Of a DNA stretch of 64,000 nt, positions 17,454 to 24,873 are shown piece by piece. Source of the DNA: Mesorhizobium sp. AR02 (GTDB lineage: Bacteria; Pseudomonadota; Alphaproteobacteria; Rhizobiales; Rhizobiaceae); NCBI RefSeq assembly GCF_024746835.1, contig NZ_CP080531.1, positions 4,732,001-4,796,000 of the forward strand. The letters run 5' to 3'. Made by a program: the position numbers and the translations under genes. A model generated the notes under the pieces. That model ran no database searches and had not been told where the DNA came from. It was given only the letters and a program-made list of their open reading frames with translations. Within the stretch, counting starts at the first letter, position 1. Every line of letters begins with the position of its first letter.

Positions 17454-17479
17454 CATTTCAGGTGGTTCATCGAATTGCT

Positions 17480-18535
17480 CTACAACGGCACATTGAGCCG
17501 TGTCCCCTTGACGATGATGCCGCCCCGGTCGCCGATCTCTATCGAGCCATAACGCTGCCTGAAACACGCAGGCAGCGGACGGTCGCCGGGAACCGACAGC
17601 CACAGGCGCAGCATATGGCGCCGCTTGTCGGGGTCTGGCCAATCGCGAAAACCCATGCGGTCGTGAAGCAGCGAATGATTGTAGACGAACTGCATGTCGC
17701 CCGACCGAAGCCGCATCGACAGGTTCAGCTGGGGATCATTGGCGAGGCTGTCGAAGAGATCCAGCGCTTCGACATGGGCGGCACTCAGCCGCATGGCATC
17801 CGGGAAGCGCTGGGCGCTGTCGATGTACTGGCGCTGGTAGATGCCGGTCAGCAATCCCGCATGCCAGTTGAGGACCAGGATTTCGAAATAGGGCTTTTCA
17901 CCCTCCGGTATCTCGCCGCGCCGGTCGGTGGCAATCGGATCAAACAGCAGGCGGACCAGATCGGGCCGTCTTTTGCGCATCTCGTTGTAGATCGTCACCG
18001 TGCTGACCAGCAGCGACTCGCCGCCTTGCATGGCATCCCTTAGGCAGAGCAGGCCGACGACATCGGCGGAATCGGTGTGAAACGTCTGGCGCTCGGCCGT
18101 CTGATAGATGCGTGTCGTGGCGTTCCTGGCGTCGGCGCCGATGTCGCGGACATGGCCGAGAATGTGGCCCTGGGCATTCTGCGACCGCGCGCTTCCCAGA
18201 TGCGCGCCAACTCCGCAGAAGATCGTTGCCGCCATTTCAGCGGAATATCCCGCGACCGGGAGACCGCGCAGCACCTCGAAGCCTATGCCTTCGATCAGTT
18301 TTTGGCGAAGGGCGGCAAGATGGCCGGCGAGCCGGGGCAAGGGGAAATCGGCCTTGGTCAGGCTGCCGATATCCTGTGAGCGGGCGAGAAAGCGGGTTGC
18401 CGCCAATTCCAGCTCGGCGACGTCCCGCGGATCCAATTCCACCAGCCAATTCTTGGGATGCTTCGCCATGTCCTCGCCGGTCCATGCGGCAGGAATGTCG
18501 ATCCGTTCCGGCGGTAGGCCTGTTGTCTCGCGCAC
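17480..18535 (-). CDS. TauD/TfdA-family Fe(II)/2-oxoglutarate dioxygenase
   Basis: 351 residues. The facial triad can be assigned: His153 and Asp155 in FHTDSADVVGLLCL, and the distal His in the YNHSLLHDRMGFRDW region. The 2-oxoglutarate-binding Arg is probably in RRHMLRLWLSVPGDR. The N-terminal RIDIPAAWTGEDMAKHPKNWLVEL resembles the branch of TauD-like proteins annotated as hydroxylases of amino acids or unknown small molecules. It stands alone and converges with rpoD. The family is certain; the substrate is unknown. Confidence 0.88.
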   Translation of the reverse strand: MRETTGLPPERIDIPAAWTGEDMAKHPKNWLVELDPRDVAELELAATRFLARSQDIGSLTKADFPLPRLAGHLAALRQKLIEGIGFEVLRGLPVAGYSAEMAATIFCGVGAHLGSARSQNAQGHILGHVRDIGADARNATTRIYQTAERQTFHTDSADVVGLLCLRDAMQGGESLLVSTVTIYNEMRKRRPDLVRLLFDPIATDRRGEIPEGEKPYFEILVLNWHAGLLTGIYQRQYIDSAQRFPDAMRLSAAHVEALDLFDSLANDPQLNLSMRLRSGDMQFVYNHSLLHDRMGFRDWPDPDKRRHMLRLWLSVPGDRPLPACFRQRYGSIEIGDRGGIIVKGTRLNVPL

Positions 18536-18855
18536 GAAGCTCTCCTACTGGCCGGATCGGTCTCGGACATTAGCCGGGGATTTCCCCGCGATGGAGATTG
18601 CCGCAATCAGGCGGGGTTTTAAACCGGCTTTCCCTGGTCGGCGCCGACTGTTTTGCTGTCATCGCCATGCTGCCGCCTTCGCGGCGTTTGGCGCGAGGCT
18701 CGCCTTCACTCGGCAACAGGGTACAGGCGCAGTAGTCCTTGCGGGACGTTCGCCGCGGGAGGATAATTTCGCGTCGGATGCATTTTCTGGGCGACAACCC
18801 GGATGCCCGCCCCGGCGAAGCCGCCGTGCTCCGTGGCTCCGGAAGGAGGCGTACC
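18536..18855. other. Intergenic region
   Basis: About 320 bases between the divergent dioxygenase and GYD genes. Apart from the strong GGAAGGAGG ribosome site before 18856, I see no conserved element, repeat or coding potential. Confidence 0.5.
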
Positions 18856-19149
18856 ATGACGACCTACATCATGCTGATGAACTGGACCGAGCAGGGCGCG
18901 AAGAACGTGCGCGATTCGCCCAAGCGCCTCGACGCCGCCAGGAAGCAGCTGGGAGACATGGGCGGATCGTTCAAGGCGTTCTACCTGACCATGGGTGAAT
19001 ACGACATGGTGGCGGTGGTCGAAGCGCCCGACGATGCGGTGCTGGCGCGTTTCGCGCTGATGCTGGCCGCGAACGGAAACCTCAAGTCACGGACGCTGAA
19101 GGCCTTCCCGGAATTCGCCTACCGCGAGATCATCACTTCGCTGGGATAG
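18856..19149 (+). CDS. GYD domain-containing protein
   Basis: 97 residues forming a small ferredoxin-like alpha/beta domain: TTYIMLMNWTEQGAKNVRDSPKRLDAARKQL, then the signature MGEYDMVAVVEAPDDAVLARFALML. This is the GYD family (named for a Gly-Tyr-Asp motif, here GEYD). Function in bacteria is unknown. The start is fixed by GGAAGGAGG just upstream. It stands alone between two unrelated genes. Confidence 0.9.
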   Translation: MTTYIMLMNWTEQGAKNVRDSPKRLDAARKQLGDMGGSFKAFYLTMGEYDMVAVVEAPDDAVLARFALMLAANGNLKSRTLKAFPEFAYREIITSLG

Positions 19150-19290
19150 TGGGGTTTCGGACAGCGGTGATCAGGTGCCTGCTTGACGGCACCTGATCTG
19201 GCGATCTTGTCCACGCGTTCTGACATATTTGACAGTTGCCCCGGGACGGGACGCCTCGCCGTGGTAGACATGTGGCCAGGAGGGATCGTG

Positions 19291-19560
19291 ATGAACAATT
19301 TTTCGATACTGGCCATCGCTCTTGCCTTGATATCGCTGATGCCGGTCGCCGCCGGCGCTGCCGCGCAAAAACCGGTCGGCATGGCCAACCCGGCATCCGT
19401 CCATTGCAGCGAGATCGGCGGGCGCCTGGTGATCAGGAAGGACAAGGCCGGCAACGAATACGGGTTTTGCCGGCTGCCCAAAGGGCGCCTTTGCGAGGAG
19501 TGGGCGCTGTTTCGCGACAACAAATGCGTCGGGCCGAAGGCGGCCATGCGCCGCAAGTGA
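19291..19560 (+). CDS. DUF333 domain-containing small exported protein
   Basis: 89 residues: signal peptide (NNFSILAIALALISLMPVAAGAAA) followed by the DUF333 core NPASVHCSEIGGRLVIRKDKAGNEYGFC and CEEWALFRDNKC. Four cysteines in the mature part could form two disulphides in the periplasm. DUF333 proteins have been called putative haemolysins, without good evidence. The start at 19291 follows CAGGAGGGATC. Function unknown. Confidence 0.85.
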   Translation: MNNFSILAIALALISLMPVAAGAAAQKPVGMANPASVHCSEIGGRLVIRKDKAGNEYGFCRLPKGRLCEEWALFRDNKCVGPKAAMRRK

Positions 19561-19583
19561 CGTGCGCCTTATAGGGTGAGATC

Positions 19584-20642
19584 ATGTCCGAAACACATTC
19601 GCATCTTTGGCCCGGTGTGCCGCTTGCCCTTGGCTCGGCAGTCCTGTTCGGCGCGACGCCGCCACTTTCCAAGCTGCTGCTTGATGCCGTGAACCCCTTC
19701 ATGCTGGCCGGCCTGCTCTATCTCGGCGCCGGTGTCGGCCTCGCCCTCTATCGCCTGCTTCGCGGCAAGCAGGTGGCGGCCGGCGAGGCGCAATTGGCTG
19801 CTAGGGATATTCCATGGCTGGCGCTGGCGATCGGCATGGGCGGCATCGTCGCGCCGGTGCTGTTGATGTTCGGCCTTGCGTTGAACACCGCGTCCAGCTC
19901 GGCGCTGCTGCTCAATCTCGAAGGGCTGGCGACAATGGCGATCGCCTGGCTCGTCTACCGCGAGAATGTCGACCGGCGTCTGCTTCTGGGCGCCTTCGCC
20001 ATCTTTGCCGGCGCCGTTCTGCTGTCGTGGCAAGGCGACGGCGTCGCTTTCAACCTTGGCGCCATGCTGGTCGCCGGGGCTTGCCTGGCCTGGGGGCTGG
20101 ACAACAATTTCACCCGCAAGATCTCGGCCACCGATCCGGTGGTGATCGCCATGCTCAAGGGGTTGGTGGCGGGTGTCGTCAATGTCGGGCTGGCGCTTGC
20201 CGCCGGGGCTTCGTTTCCTTCAGCGTCAATCGTGGCGGCAACGGCCGCCGTCGGCTTCTTCGGCATCGGCGTCAGCCTGGCGATGTTCATCGTGGCGTTG
20301 CGCCATCTCGGCACCGCGCGGACCGGCGCCTATTATTCGCTCGCCCCGTTCATCGGTGCGCTGCTGGCCATCGTCATGCTGGGCGATGCCGTCACGCTCA
20401 AGCTGGCGATCGCGGGGCTTTTGATGGGCGTCGGCCTGTGGCTGCATTTGTCGGAGCGCCATGAGCATGAGCACGATCATGAAGCGCTGGAACACGAGCA
20501 CAGCCATGTGCATGACGAACACCACCAGCACCATCATGACGGGCCGGTGAGCGAGCCGCATTCGCACTGGCACCGGCATGCGCCGATGCGCCATCGGCAT
20601 CCGCACTATCCGGACCTGCATCACCGGCACGGCCACGGCTGA
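19584..20642 (+). CDS. DMT (EamA) transporter with histidine-rich C-terminal tail
   Basis: 352 residues: two EamA repeats, ten hydrophobic segments (from GVPLALGSAVLFGATPPLSKLLL to GLLMGVGLWLHL), then a cytosolic or periplasmic tail of about 65 residues dominated by His with Asp/Glu (EHEHDHEALEHEHSHVHDE, then HHQHHHDG and HPHYPDLHHRHGHG). The EamA part suggests a metabolite or drug exporter. The tail is the kind of metal-chelating sequence found on Ni/Co/Zn transporters, so divalent-metal binding is likely, whether for transport or sensing. The DCC protein gene starts 13 bp downstream and is probably cotranscribed. Confidence 0.88.
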   Translation: MSETHSHLWPGVPLALGSAVLFGATPPLSKLLLDAVNPFMLAGLLYLGAGVGLALYRLLRGKQVAAGEAQLAARDIPWLALAIGMGGIVAPVLLMFGLALNTASSSALLLNLEGLATMAIAWLVYRENVDRRLLLGAFAIFAGAVLLSWQGDGVAFNLGAMLVAGACLAWGLDNNFTRKISATDPVVIAMLKGLVAGVVNVGLALAAGASFPSASIVAATAAVGFFGIGVSLAMFIVALRHLGTARTGAYYSLAPFIGALLAIVMLGDAVTLKLAIAGLLMGVGLWLHLSERHEHEHDHEALEHEHSHVHDEHHQHHHDGPVSEPHSHWHRHAPMRHRHPHYPDLHHRHGHG

Positions 20643-20655
20643 GCATGCCAAGATC

Positions 20656-21048
20656 ATGCTCAAGCAAACACCCAAGCCTGAACTGACCGTTTGGTACAAC
20701 ACGCGTTGCCCTGTCTGCGATGCGGGCATCCGCTGGCAGAAGCGGCGGCTGATCGAAGCGGTCAAGGCCGGGCGGGTCGAGTTTCGCGACATCAATCTGG
20801 AGCCGGCGGCACTTGGCCGTTTTGGCGCCTCGCTGGAAGATATACGCCGTTGGCTGCACGCCACCGATGCAAATGGCCGCTTGCTGGTCGGCGCCGATGT
20901 TGCCATCGCCATATGGCAGGCGACACCCGGCGAGAGCTGGCTGGCCACGCTTTTCGGCAATCCGGTTGCCTTGCCACTGACGCGTTTTGCCTATGGTCGC
21001 TTCGCCGATCTGCTCTACGCCTGGAACCGCCGCAAGGGCCGCTGGTAG
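20656..21048 (+). CDS. DCC-family thiol-disulfide oxidoreductase-like protein (DUF393)
   Basis: 130 residues. The N-terminal LTVWYNTRCPVCDAGIRW carries the CPVC motif (Cys18 and Cys21) at the place expected for a thioredoxin-like active site. The rest (VEFRDINLEPAALGRFG, LVGADVAIAIWQATPG) matches the DCC family, named for its D-x-x-C-x-x-C motif. It probably acts on protein or small-molecule thiols in the cytosol. It starts 13 bp after the His-rich EamA transporter stop and is likely in the same transcript. Confidence 0.9.
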   Translation: MLKQTPKPELTVWYNTRCPVCDAGIRWQKRRLIEAVKAGRVEFRDINLEPAALGRFGASLEDIRRWLHATDANGRLLVGADVAIAIWQATPGESWLATLFGNPVALPLTRFAYGRFADLLYAWNRRKGRW

Positions 21049-21113
21049 CCGAACTCATCCCGTCGAACGGAACGCCGCAAGACCGGGAAGTTGATCCGGC
21101 TGGCGCGGCATTC

Positions 21114-21180
21114 AGATACATCGTAAGATATATCTTGACTCCACGAGAGCGCGGGCCTAATTAAGATATATCGTAAGATA
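21114..21180 (+). promoter_or_regulatory. padR promoter with two operator copies
   Basis: A -35 box TTGACT (21135-21140) and a -10 box TAATTA (21158-21163) are 17 bp apart. Two near-identical 17-bp words, AGATACATCGTAAGATA (21114-21130) and AGATATATCGTAAGATA (21164-21180), lie just before the -35 and just after the -10, with start points 50 bp apart. This fits negative autoregulation by the PadR protein encoded immediately downstream. Confidence 0.75.
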
Positions 21181-21198
21181 GAACTCAAGGAGCAATCA

Positions 21199-21873
21199 AT
21201 GCACAGACATAACCATTTCGGCGAGCGCATGTTCATGCACATGGCCGGCAAATTTGGTGGCAGAGGGGGCGGCGGCTTCGGCCCGTTCGGCCATGGCGGT
21301 CGCGGTGGCGGACGTGGTGGGCCGGGCGATATGTTCCGCGCCGGCCGCATGCTGGCCGACGGCGACCTCAAGCTGATCACGCTGTCGCTGCTGGCCGAGG
21401 CGCCGCGCCATGGCTACGACATCATCAAGGCGCTGGAAGAGCGCACCAGCGGCATCTACAGCCCGAGCCCGGGCGTGGTCTACCCGACGCTGACCTTCCT
21501 GGAAGAGGCCGGCTATGCCGCCTCCGCCGCGGACGGCAACAAGAAGGTATTTTCGATCACCGAGGCCGGGCAGGCGCATCTGGCTGAGAATCGCGAGATG
21601 ATCGACGGCGTGCTCGAACACCTCGAACGCTTCGGCCGCAAGATGGCCAAGGCGCGCGACTGGTTTGGCTGGAACGATGATGGCGACGACCGTCGCGGTG
21701 GCCGCGGTGGCCGTGGCGAGCGTTCGGAAACGCGCGACGAATTCCGTGCCATCCGTCACCGGCTGCGTGCGGCGCTGGGCGAGATCGTCGATGCGCCGGC
21801 TGAAAAGCAGGCCGAGGCGATCGCCATCCTCGAAGCCGCGGCGGAAGCGCTGGAAGCGCTGACGCACCGCTGA
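21199..21873 (+). CDS. PadR-family transcriptional regulator
   Basis: 224 residues. A Gly/Arg-rich N-terminal stretch (GGRGGGGFGPFGHGGRGGG) of about 45 residues precedes a PadR winged-helix domain: LKLITLSLLAEAPRHGYDIIKALEERTSGIYSPSPGVVYPTLTFLEEAGY, with the beta wing KKVFSITEAGQAHL. A helical dimerisation region follows, with a second GGRGGRGE stretch. The glycine-rich head is common in alphaproteobacterial PadR proteins. No target gene lies next to it except itself, and the operators in its own promoter suggest autoregulation. The ligand is unknown. Confidence 0.92.
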   Translation: MHRHNHFGERMFMHMAGKFGGRGGGGFGPFGHGGRGGGRGGPGDMFRAGRMLADGDLKLITLSLLAEAPRHGYDIIKALEERTSGIYSPSPGVVYPTLTFLEEAGYAASAADGNKKVFSITEAGQAHLAENREMIDGVLEHLERFGRKMAKARDWFGWNDDGDDRRGGRGGRGERSETRDEFRAIRHRLRAALGEIVDAPAEKQAEAIAILEAAAEALEALTHR

Positions 21874-21913
21874 GACTTAGAGCAGGGTGCTGGCGCCGAC
21901 CTCGCAAGACCTA

Positions 21914-22079
21914 GGTTCCTCGCCCCCGCAAAGCGGGGGAGAGGTGGCCGCGAAGCGGTCGGAGAGGGGGCTGCGGCGCTGGCAGGTTTTCTCAGACCTC
22001 ATTCAAGGTCGAGCCATTCCCCCTCTCCGTCTCGGCTTCGCCGAGCCACCTCTCCCCCATTTCATGGGGGCGAGGAACC
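21914..22079. repeat. Large rhizobial intergenic inverted repeat
   Basis: The left arm (21914-21970) and the right arm (22019-22079) are inverted copies over about 58 bp: both read GGTTCCTCGCCCCC, then GGGGGAGAGGTGGC, then GGAGAGGGGG, with small internal hairpin loops that differ. The arms are separated by about 48 bp. I recognise the motif as a dispersed Mesorhizobium-type intergenic repeat (knowledge, not searched). Confidence 0.75.
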
Positions 22080-22100
22080 CAAGTTCCGAAAGGCACAAAA

Positions 22101-22122
22101 AAGCCCGGGGAGACCCGGGCCT
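22101..22122. repeat. Left 22-bp flanking direct repeat of IS copy 1 (terminator hairpin)
   Basis: Identical to 23647-23668. It is itself a hairpin: stem GCCCGGG - loop GAGA - CCCGGGC with A residues before and T residues after. The IS begins immediately after it. Confidence 0.85.
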
Positions 22123-22136
22123 CAGACTGCTGACAA

Positions 22137-22162
22137 ACCCCTGGCATTTGCCGGGGGTTTTT
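22137..22162 (+). terminator. Inward-facing terminator at the left end of IS copy 1
   Basis: ACCCCTGGCA / TGCCGGGGGT stem (22137-22158) followed by a T run. It stops transcripts entering the IS just before the transposase start. The mirrored hairpin exists in copy 2. Confidence 0.75.
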
Positions 22163-22175
22163 GATTCACTGGGTC

Positions 22176-23543
22176 ATGTTGAAGCGACCCGCCCCTGAAC
22201 AGACCGCGCTTGAGATGGTAACGCTGGATCAGCTGGTTCCGGCTGATCACCTGTTGCGCAAGATCGACCGTGTGATCGATTTCTCCTTCATCCACGATCT
22301 GACGGCGCCACTCTATTGCCCGGACAATGGCCGGCCGCCGCTCGATCCGACCTTGATGTTCAAGGCGCTGTTCATCGGCTACCTGTTTGGAGTTCGCTCG
22401 GAACGGCAGTTGGTGCGCGAGATCGAGGTCAATGTCGCCTATCGTTGGTTTTTGCGGCTGAAACTGACGGACAAGGTGTTCGACGCCTCGACGCTGTCGC
22501 AGAACCGGCGTCGACGCTACGACGACACCAGCGTGTCGCAGGCGATCTTCGACCGTATCGTCGAGCAGGCGATCCGAGCGGGCCTTGTCGATGGCACGGT
22601 GCTTTACACCGACTCCACCCATCTGAAGGCCAACGCCAACAAGGGCAAATACGATCTTGCCATGATCGCCAAGTCGCGGGCCGACTATTGGGCCGACCTC
22701 GATCGTGCGATCGACGCCGAACGAGGGCTGCACGGCCAGAAGCCGCTGAAGGAGAAGCAACGCCAGCCCGCGGTGAAGGAGACGAAGGTATCGCGCACCG
22801 ATCCCGACAGCGGCTACATGGTGCGCGAGGGCAAACCGAAGGGCTTCTTCTATCTCGACCACCGCACGGTGGATGCGGCCCACGCCATCATCACCGACAC
22901 GCACACGACAGCGATCGTCCACGATTCTACGGTCTACCTGTCGCGGCTCGACCGCCAGGTGGAGCGCTTCGGCTTTGATGTCGGCGCTGTCGGGCTGGAC
23001 GCCGGCTATGCCACGGCCGGCATCGCCAAAGGGCTGGAGGATCGCGCAATACGCGGCGTCACCGGCTATCGCCGCCCAACACCGCCCAAGCCTGGCATGA
23101 TGGGACCGTCATCCTTCACCCATGAGCCCGAGACCGATGGCTATCGCTGCCCACAGGGCCAGTTGTTGGCCTACGCGACCACCGACCGCAATGGCTACCG
23201 CCATTACAAGAGCGCCCCCGCTATCTGCCGCGACTGTCCACTGCTCGCTTCCTGCACCACCAATGCCAAGGCCCAGCGCACCATCATCCGCCACGTCTGG
23301 GCCGATGCCAAGGAACGCACCGACGCCAACCGGCTGACGGCGTGGGGCAAGGCCGTCTACCGCCGCCGCAAGGAAACTGTCGAGCGCTCCTTCGCCGACG
23401 CCAAGCAACTGCACGGCCACCGCTATGCCCGGTTCCGAAGTCTCACCAGGGTAGCCTGCCAGTGTCTGATCGCCGCCGCAGCCCAGAACATGAAGAAGAT
23501 CGCCCTGGCCCTCAGCCCAAGGCCAAAACCCCGCCTCGCATGA
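22176..23543 (+). CDS. IS1182-like family transposase (copy 1)
   Basis: 455 residues from ATG 22176; a TTG at 22161 would add five residues but lies in the terminator T run. DDE-type transposase: the N-terminal region LVPADHLLRKIDRVIDFSFIHDLTAPLYCPDNGRPPLDP and FKALFIGYLFGVRSERQLVREIEVNVAYRWF is typical of IS1182-like enzymes. Catalytic acids are probably in VLYTDSTHLKANANKGK, VGLDAGYATAGIAKG and the late RRRKETVERSFADAKQLHG (Glu). A Cys cluster (CRDCPLLASC) precedes the last motif. The frame is intact, so the element may be active. The same protein is encoded by copy 2. Confidence 0.93.
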   Translation: MLKRPAPEQTALEMVTLDQLVPADHLLRKIDRVIDFSFIHDLTAPLYCPDNGRPPLDPTLMFKALFIGYLFGVRSERQLVREIEVNVAYRWFLRLKLTDKVFDASTLSQNRRRRYDDTSVSQAIFDRIVEQAIRAGLVDGTVLYTDSTHLKANANKGKYDLAMIAKSRADYWADLDRAIDAERGLHGQKPLKEKQRQPAVKETKVSRTDPDSGYMVREGKPKGFFYLDHRTVDAAHAIITDTHTTAIVHDSTVYLSRLDRQVERFGFDVGAVGLDAGYATAGIAKGLEDRAIRGVTGYRRPTPPKPGMMGPSSFTHEPETDGYRCPQGQLLAYATTDRNGYRHYKSAPAICRDCPLLASCTTNAKAQRTIIRHVWADAKERTDANRLTAWGKAVYRRRKETVERSFADAKQLHGHRYARFRSLTRVACQCLIAAAAQNMKKIALALSPRPKPRLA

Positions 23544-23604
23544 GGCAGGCAACCCTGACAAACGCTGCTGACGGCCGAAAATCCTGACCCACCCAACCCC
23601 ATAA

Positions 23605-23632
23605 GAAAAACCCCGCCGAAAATCGACGGGGT
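23605..23632 (-). terminator. Inward-facing terminator at the right end of IS copy 1
   Basis: On the minus strand: stem ACCCCGTCGA / TCGGCGGGGT (one mismatch) followed by TTTTTCTTAT. It would stop transcripts entering the IS from the right. Confidence 0.7.
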
Positions 23633-23646
23633 TTGTCAGCGGTCTG

Positions 23647-23676
23647 AAGCCCGGGGAGACCCGGGCCTTTTTTTTG
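23647..23676. terminator. Bidirectional terminator / right flanking repeat of IS copy 1
   Basis: The 22-bp flanking repeat (23647-23668) plus a following T run. Stem GCCCGGG - GAGA - CCCGGGC. The second copy is at 22101-22122. Between the convergent padR and yiaA-like genes, this was presumably one shared bidirectional terminator before the IS inserted. Confidence 0.85.
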
Positions 23677-23694
23677 GTGGTGATGCGGATGGCA

Positions 23695-23955
23695 TCATTC
23701 CTTGCCTACATACTCGCTGATCAGCTTTTCGTTGCGGGCCTTCTCGATCTTGGCGGTCATCTCGGCCGACAGGCGCTCGTCGGTGCGGTACTTGACCAGG
23801 TTCACCAGGCTGCCGGTGAGCAGCAAAATGCCCATGGCCCAGTAACCCTTGGTCGCCAGGTCGACCGGCGCCAGCCACAGCGACAGGCCGAGCATGAAAT
23901 AGGCGGCACCGACCGAGGCGGTGTTGAACATGATGTAGGTCTGATTGGCGTTCAT
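23695..23955 (-). CDS. YiaA/YiaB-type two-helix inner membrane protein
   Basis: 86 residues: a short polar head (MNANQTYIMFNTASVGAAYF), two closely spaced hydrophobic helices (FMLGLSLWLAPVDLATKGYW and AMGILLLTGSLVNLVKY), and a charged C-terminal helix. This is the YiaA/YiaB domain. Function is unknown, but such genes often sit beside pspA-like genes, as here, suggesting a membrane-stress role. It lies 64 bp downstream of the PspA gene on the same strand and is probably in the same operon under the TetR-like repressor. Confidence 0.9.
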   Translation of the reverse strand: MNANQTYIMFNTASVGAAYFMLGLSLWLAPVDLATKGYWAMGILLLTGSLVNLVKYRTDERLSAEMTAKIEKARNEKLISEYVGKE

Positions 23956-24019
23956 TGGTGTTCTCCGTTGGTTTGATGATGTTGGATTTGATGGAAGTCA
24001 GGTCTGCAAAGACTGGTTT

Positions 24020-24697
24020 TCAGTTGATGGTCTTCAGGCGCTCGAGCACGTCCTTGGCGCGCACTTTCACCGTCGCGCCGTGACCGGCGTCCGCAAGGCG
24101 GTCGCGGATTGCCTCGTGACGCAGCTCGCCGTCGATCTCGTCGAGAATGCCGGCCTCTTCGAACGGGTCGCTGGCTCCCTTGATGCGCGCCAAAAGCTCC
24201 TCGGCTTCGTTGAGGCTTCCAGAATTGCCGATCGACCTGACGAGGCGTGACTGTGCCTTGCGCTCGGCATCGATGGCCCGGGCCGAGATCATGCCCTGGT
24301 TCAAGTCGATGATGCGGCGATGCGCCCGCTCCACCGAAACGCGCATCCGCAACGTCTTTTCGCTAAGGCTCTGCACGGTGGTGCGGCGGACTTCGCGTTC
24401 ATTCTCCAGCTCGGCGACGGCTGCGGCACCGCTTTCGGCAAGCCCGTTATTGCCGGCGGCCAGCGCGCTGATGGTGCGGGTTTCCAAATCGGCGTGGCGG
24501 CGCTCGAGCTGGTCGAGACCGGCCTGCTCGGCACGCTGACGGACAATCAGCGAGGCAAGCGTCTGCTTGGCGGCTGCAAGACCCGCCTCGGCGTCGCGGA
24601 TGCGCTGCGCCAGAAGGTCGATGGCGAAGCGATCCTTGAGGCCGTCCTCGGCCCGCGCGCTGGCGCCGTCGAGCAGTGTTCTGATCAGGCTAAGCAT
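24020..24697 (-). CDS. pspA: PspA/IM30-family membrane-stress protein
   Basis: 225 residues, almost entirely alpha-helical coiled coil (RIRDAEAGLAAAKQTLASLIVRQRAEQAGLDQLERRHADLETR and following, quoted only in part). This is the PspA/IM30/Vipp1 fold of ESCRT-III-like proteins that polymerise on the inner membrane and protect it under stress. I chose the ATG at 24697, giving MLSLIRTLLDGASARAEDG with GGGAGAA before it, over an in-frame ATG at 24730. It is divergent from a TetR gene whose three operators overlap its promoter, and upstream of the YiaA-like gene. Confidence 0.85.
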   Translation of the reverse strand: MLSLIRTLLDGASARAEDGLKDRFAIDLLAQRIRDAEAGLAAAKQTLASLIVRQRAEQAGLDQLERRHADLETRTISALAAGNNGLAESGAAAVAELENEREVRRTTVQSLSEKTLRMRVSVERAHRRIIDLNQGMISARAIDAERKAQSRLVRSIGNSGSLNEAEELLARIKGASDPFEEAGILDEIDGELRHEAIRDRLADAGHGATVKVRAKDVLERLKTIN

Positions 24698-24723
24698 GGT
24701 TCTTCTCCCTTCGAATTGTTGCG

Positions 24724-24792
24724 TGAACAATGTTCACGAAGCCAACATAACAGGAAATGAACATTGTTCAAGAGGTTTTTGAACACTGTTCA
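24724..24792. promoter_or_regulatory. Three TetR-type operators between pspA-like and tetR genes
   Basis: Three 13-bp palindromes of the form TGAACANTGTTCA: 24724-24736 (central AAT), 24758-24770 (ATT) and 24780-24792 (ACT). Their centres are 34 and 22 bp apart. They cover the divergent intergenic region, so one repressor probably controls both pspA-yiaA and its own gene. Confidence 0.85.
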
Positions 24793-24873
24793 CGAAATCC
24801 CTTATATGGTAAACAAGGGGAAATCGCGGTTCGAACTGGCGTGCCGCAAGGCATGCGCACCACAAGGATTGAT

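Larger units (their letters stand above)
22123..23646 (+). mobile_element. IS1182-like insertion sequence, copy 1 (1524 bp)
   Basis: Boundaries come from comparing the two copies in the window. Left end CAGACTGCTGACAAACCCC and right end (read inward) CAGACCGCTGACAAACCCC form 19-bp terminal inverted repeats with one mismatch. Both copies encode the same transposase; copy 1 is one base longer in a C run near 23591-23594. Each end has a terminator-like hairpin directly inside the inverted repeat. The flanking 22-bp direct repeats are a whole terminator hairpin. It lies between padR and the convergent YiaA-like gene. Confidence 0.92.

Noticed and set aside
21914..22079. The large inverted repeat as a CRISPR or attachment site
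   Set aside because: There are only two inverted arms with internal hairpins, no spaced direct repeats and no integrase; it fits a dispersed rhizobial intergenic repeat.
24757..24873. Earlier TetR start at 24757
   Set aside because: It would place two operator palindromes inside the coding region and add residues unlike a TetR N-terminus; ATG 24874 has a proper ribosome site.
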